Positions 60,786-64,000 of a stretch of DNA of 64,000 bases are shown piece by piece. The DNA lies in contig JAFMSR010000007.1 of the NCBI GenBank assembly GCA_022818135.1, forward strand, positions 25,702,261 through 25,766,260, written 5' to 3'. Source of the DNA: Saxidomus purpurata. Taxonomy: Eukaryota > Mollusca > Bivalvia > Venerida > Veneridae. The notes beneath the pieces were generated by a model that was not told where the DNA came from, made no database searches, and saw only the letters and a program-made list of their open reading frames with translations. Position 1 is the stretch's first letter. Each line of letters starts with the position of its first letter. The translations under genes were made by a program, and so were the position numbers.

Positions 60786-61400
60786 TCCGAAGCTGAATCG
60801 TAAATCGTGTATATCCGGTAACGTTCGTTTACTTTCGAATTATCATGACCGTGTTAATGATGATTTGTATGTTGGTAGCCTTAGGCAGATAAGTGAAACC
60901 AGTCTGGTATTGTAGGATGAAGGACAGTATTAATGAAAATAAACAACACATCTCTATGAAAACAACAGATTTATTTTCAGCATTTATATGATAAGCTATG
61001 TTTATTGTGATATCAACAACCAGAACAATTAAAAGGAACACATCTTATTCCCCAATATAGACACTTATAAGTACTAAGATATCTTAGTAATACATTTGTT
61101 ACATGTTCACACATTCACACCTTTTGGAGAAATGTATAATATTTAATGGCAACTAAAGTTAGCAATTAAAGTGTAGCAGTGGAGCTCAGTAATGAGTTTT
61201 TATCAACAGTTTCGGTTTAATTTATTTTTCAGTAGTTCTATGAGTTTTACCTTATTTCTTTATTCTGTTTTTACACCAAGTTCCTGTAATTTTTTCTTAT
61301 ATTAGGGACACTTAGCTCATATATGTTTACCTTTTCCTTTGAACTTTTGGCCCCAATTTGTTCAATTTCAATGTTTTATTTTTTTCATTTTCATTATTTG
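60786..61400. other. No recognisable feature
   Basis: No exon or repeat recognised. Confidence 0.5.
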
Positions 61401-61408
61401 TGATTTTT

Positions 61409-62560
61409 TCACATTCCCATTAAGATGAATCCATTTTTTTCATATTTCTGTTTTTGCCTCGTTGAGTCACTCCTGTTATTTATTTCTTGTAATTTTCTAC
61501 TGATTAAAGCATCTTTTGTTGCGTCATGTTTGTTTGATTTTGTCTGGTGAATTTGTTTGATAATGTCATTTGTTTTCTCTACTCCCTGTCCACTGAAAAT
61601 AGCTAAGCTATCATATTTTTCGATGAAGTAGGGCACGTGGTATACAAGCACATAAAGATAAGAGGTTTCGATTTTTGGTTGATATCCTTGTCTTTTGTCC
61701 GTCCGATTTCTAAAATACTCTGCCATGAATTCCTGGGATCTGTCAAACAGAATCTATCTAGTAGGACGGCAACTCTGTGCTCCGGTTATTATTGTATAAA
61801 TATCTTAAAAGTCTTAAAAGAACTCGTTTTGGGGAGGCTGCGTTTTTGGTACGTGGCATTCCCTGTTTGATATTATTTTTGTTTTTTTTTCTCCACAGCT
61901 TAATCACTTTATCACGCATGCCTTCGTGTAAACAAAAGTATAATTTATCAGGTAAATAGTTCAGCACCTTATCATTTCCGCTCTGTGACGAGAATTCTAA
62001 AAACAAAAATAATATCAAACAGGGAATGCCACGTACCAAAAACTACGTACCACGTAGAAATAAATACGTACCACGTACTAAGTCGCCTGTTTTGACGTCT
62101 ATGCTTTGAACGTTCCACAAGACTGAATGACATTTCAATAACCGTGACATATTATCAGTAGCGTGACCCGTTATCATAGTATACTGATCTTTTGAAAGTG
62201 CGTCGTCAAAAAAATTATTGAGTAAAACGTCAGTAACACGCATTAAAAGATGGAGCTCATCGGGAACATAATGGTCGGATTCAAAATTTTAGCGGACGAG
62301 GACGCCATTTCTTTCATATCTGACACTGTTCTCTCCGTATGAGCATAGTTGTTAAAGTCACTAGGAAAGTATATATCTCCGCGATTTTCCTTAGAAACTT
62401 TACACCAGGGACATGCATACGTAGCGATACTGCTGTTGAACAAACTTCACCGACAAATAATTCTAACTGAATCTCGGAGCCGCCAACACAAACCGATTTT
62501 GTAGCGTTCAATTTATTTATTTCGTCAAATGACGGACCTAATGCCCAATCTCATGTAGAG
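61409..62560 (-). pseudogene. Decayed gene of unrecognised family (CPWC, SGQGVEK motifs)
   Basis: Five minus-strand blocks in three frames read like one protein: CVGGSEIQLELFVG (about 62490-62440), YACPWCKVSKENRGDIYF (about 62410-62360), RVTDVLLNNFFDDALSKDQY (62243-62180), NDKVLNYLPDKLYFCLHEGM (about 61970-61910), and SYLYVLVYHVPYFIEKYDSL with SGQGVEKTNDI (61726-61409). CxxC may bind metal. I have an impression of similar multi-copy proteins in invertebrate genomes, which suggests a transposon-linked family, but I cannot name it. Frameshifts and two short insertions (61823-61890, 62000-62075) break it. Confidence 0.55.
61823..62040. mobile_element. Inverted pair of the short insertion element
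   Basis: 61823-61890 matches the 71-bp insert at 58357 in the same orientation (CTCGTTTTGGGGAGGCTGCG onward). 62000-62040 carries its last ~40 bp inverted, with GGTACGTGGCATTCCCTG shared exactly by the two arms. To the right are CGTACCACGTA repeats (62046-62078). Both interrupt the decayed gene at 61409-62560. Confidence 0.75.
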
Positions 62561-63024
62561 TAGTTCTCGTCACTATCAACGATGGCTAAAACTCTTTGAT
62601 TCATGTGACTGGATCATAAAGTTAAGATTTAACACTGAAAACGAAACGACGAAAAAATGGATACTCTGCTTACCCTAGCTTACCCTAGGAAATCTTAATT
62701 TGAGTGGAATTGACAGAAAACATTCAAAGTTAATGATATATTGGGTAACCGACCGTTCCAAAGTTGTAATGCAGCAGACAAGGTAATCACAGCAGCTTAA
62801 ATATTAAGTATACAAAATGGCATCGTTTTGCTCCGTATTTCAATTAAAAAATACCGATAAACAACACTCACCATAACAGGAATATTGTTGAAAGCTTTGT
62901 TAAAACCTCATCTATCAATATTTATCATGTAACGACTACAGTGCCTGGAAACGATCAAAGTAACCGTTGCTCTGGCTGCAAGCATGAGCGGTGAGAAGAT
63001 ACAAAGGTAAAAGCCGTGATAGAA
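62561..63024. other. No recognisable feature
   Basis: Contains a local duplication GCTTACCCTAGCTTACCCTA near 62670. No gene. Confidence 0.5.

Positions 63025-63077
<53 letters not shown>
63025..63077. repeat. 53-base G homopolymer
   Basis: Uninterrupted G run, followed by C and nine A. It is long enough to be affected by sequencing error, so its true length is unknown. Confidence 0.95.
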
Positions 63078-63079
<2 letters not shown>

Positions 63080-63344
63080 AAAAAAAAGGTGGATACAAAT
63101 TTTTGTTTGATTTTTTTAGTTCCCCCGTTCAATATGAATCAAGGAATTATACAGTTTAAATTCTCAGTTACATTATATCCTTATGTTGTTCCGATTCCCT
63201 TGAATAATATTTGTAGGTTTGTTTCAGCACAAGGGCGGCGTCGAATATAAAAATTTGTAATCTAGGACGCCACCGGGAATGGGTCACTGAACATAGTTGT
63301 CCCTTTTGCCAGATGGTTTTCGGTAGGGGGTTAGGTACTTGCAT

Positions 63345-64000
63345 CACATGCAGAAAAAATGTTATCTTGCAATGAGTTTTCATCTTCGTCTGAGATTTTT
63401 GATTTGTATAATTTGGTATCATCCGCAAATAGTCATTCTCGTACGTCCAGAGCATTCGTTACATAAATTCATAGTTTGTCTGAAAGGTTGGCAAACCACT
63501 GATGCATGATGATGCAAATAGTTTGTTACTACTATTTATGGTGTCTGGCAAGTCATTTATGAAGATCAGAAAAAGTACTGGGTCTAGAACATTTCCTTGA
63601 GGTACCCCACTAGTTACATCTGCCCAATTTGAATATTGGCCATTTATACAAACTCGTTGTTTTCTGTCTGTTAAAAATTGTTCTATCTAATTATACATTT
63701 TTCCCCTTATGTTGTAGCCCCAAATCTTTTTAATAGCCTTTTATGTGGTACTTTATCGAAGGCTGCCCTAAAGTCTAAGTATATAATATCTACTTCTTTA
63801 TTTGGTCTAATGCATAAGTCCATTCATCTAGGCACTCCAGTAACTGAGATGTACATGTAAAACCCTTCCTAAATCCATATTGGTAGTTTGAAATTATTTG
63901 GTTACTTCCTAGAAATTTTATTCCTTATAATTTTTTCCATAAGCCTACAGCATATAGACCCATGGGAGGCCCCCGCCCTGGTTATATTCTTCTGCTTTTA
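63345..64000 (-). pseudogene. Reverse transcriptase C, running off the window
   Basis: From the right edge leftward on the minus strand: DFRAAFDKVPHKRLLK (about 63770-63715), [20 protein letters not shown] (about 63610-63550), then LFADDTKLYKSKISD (about 63430-63385). This is the core of a CR1/Jockey-like polymerase with the catalytic FADD intact, but stops and frame changes separate the blocks. The rest lies beyond 64000. Confidence 0.8.

Noticed and set aside
62908..63132. Proline-rich minus-strand frame
   Set aside because: A direct product of the G homopolymer at 63025-63077; no other feature.

Overview
The window is animal nuclear DNA, most likely from a bivalve mollusc and perhaps a venerid clam. 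This rests on three things: AT-rich sequence with spliced GT-AG genes, Toll-like receptors of the multiple-cysteine-cluster type, and repeat families (tRNA-derived SINEs with a conserved tail, tandem-repeat elements, CR1/Jockey-like reverse transcriptases) that I associate with bivalves. The species call is inference. Two runs of exactly 500 N (1555-2054 and 22354-22853) are scaffold gaps.

1-33 kb is essentially repeats. A satellite of about 1.3-kb units occupies 1-1554 (cut by the window edge and a gap) and 8.86-15.39 kb, where it lies between inverted arms of about 300 bp. At 2.8-4.1 kb is an element with short inverted ends around seven or more 146-bp tandem units; a decayed relative lies at 30.0-31.3 kb. 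Two decayed reverse transcriptases (17.7 and 21.5-22.35 kb), several tandem-repeat families, a perfect 34-bp inverted repeat and a SINE interrupted by a 200-bp insertion complete this part.

33-44 kb holds two tandem plus-strand Toll-like receptor genes. The second (40815-43629) is intact, with TATA box, first coding exon, intron, receptor exon and poly(A) signal. The first (33184-36251) has the same layout but one in-frame TGA inside the TIR domain, while the reading frame stays open for 322 more codons. A 53-bp minisatellite lies between them.

44-57 kb holds, on the minus strand, the first 13 coding exons (about 528 residues) of MYBBP1A, the nucleolar Myb-binding protein 1A / Pol5 homologue. 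Most junctions keep phase and the residues align to the N-terminal 40% of the human protein. No later exon was found, so the Toll genes may lie inside a MYBBP1A intron on the opposite strand. Its introns hold four different minisatellites, two SINEs, a pogo/Tigger-like MITE and a 74-bp insertion with a perfect 14-bp target duplication.

57-64 kb, upstream of MYBBP1A, is a graveyard of minus-strand non-LTR retrotransposons (one apparently split by another), plus a decayed gene of a family I cannot name that carries an inverted pair of short insertions. A 71-bp member of the same insertion family sits in a reverse transcriptase with a perfect 13-bp target duplication.

I did not find a clearly new multi-gene system. 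The strongest leads are the Toll gene with a nonsense codon, the possible Toll-in-MYBBP1A nesting, the arm-bounded satellite, and two families of 71-74-bp elements with 13-14-bp target duplications.
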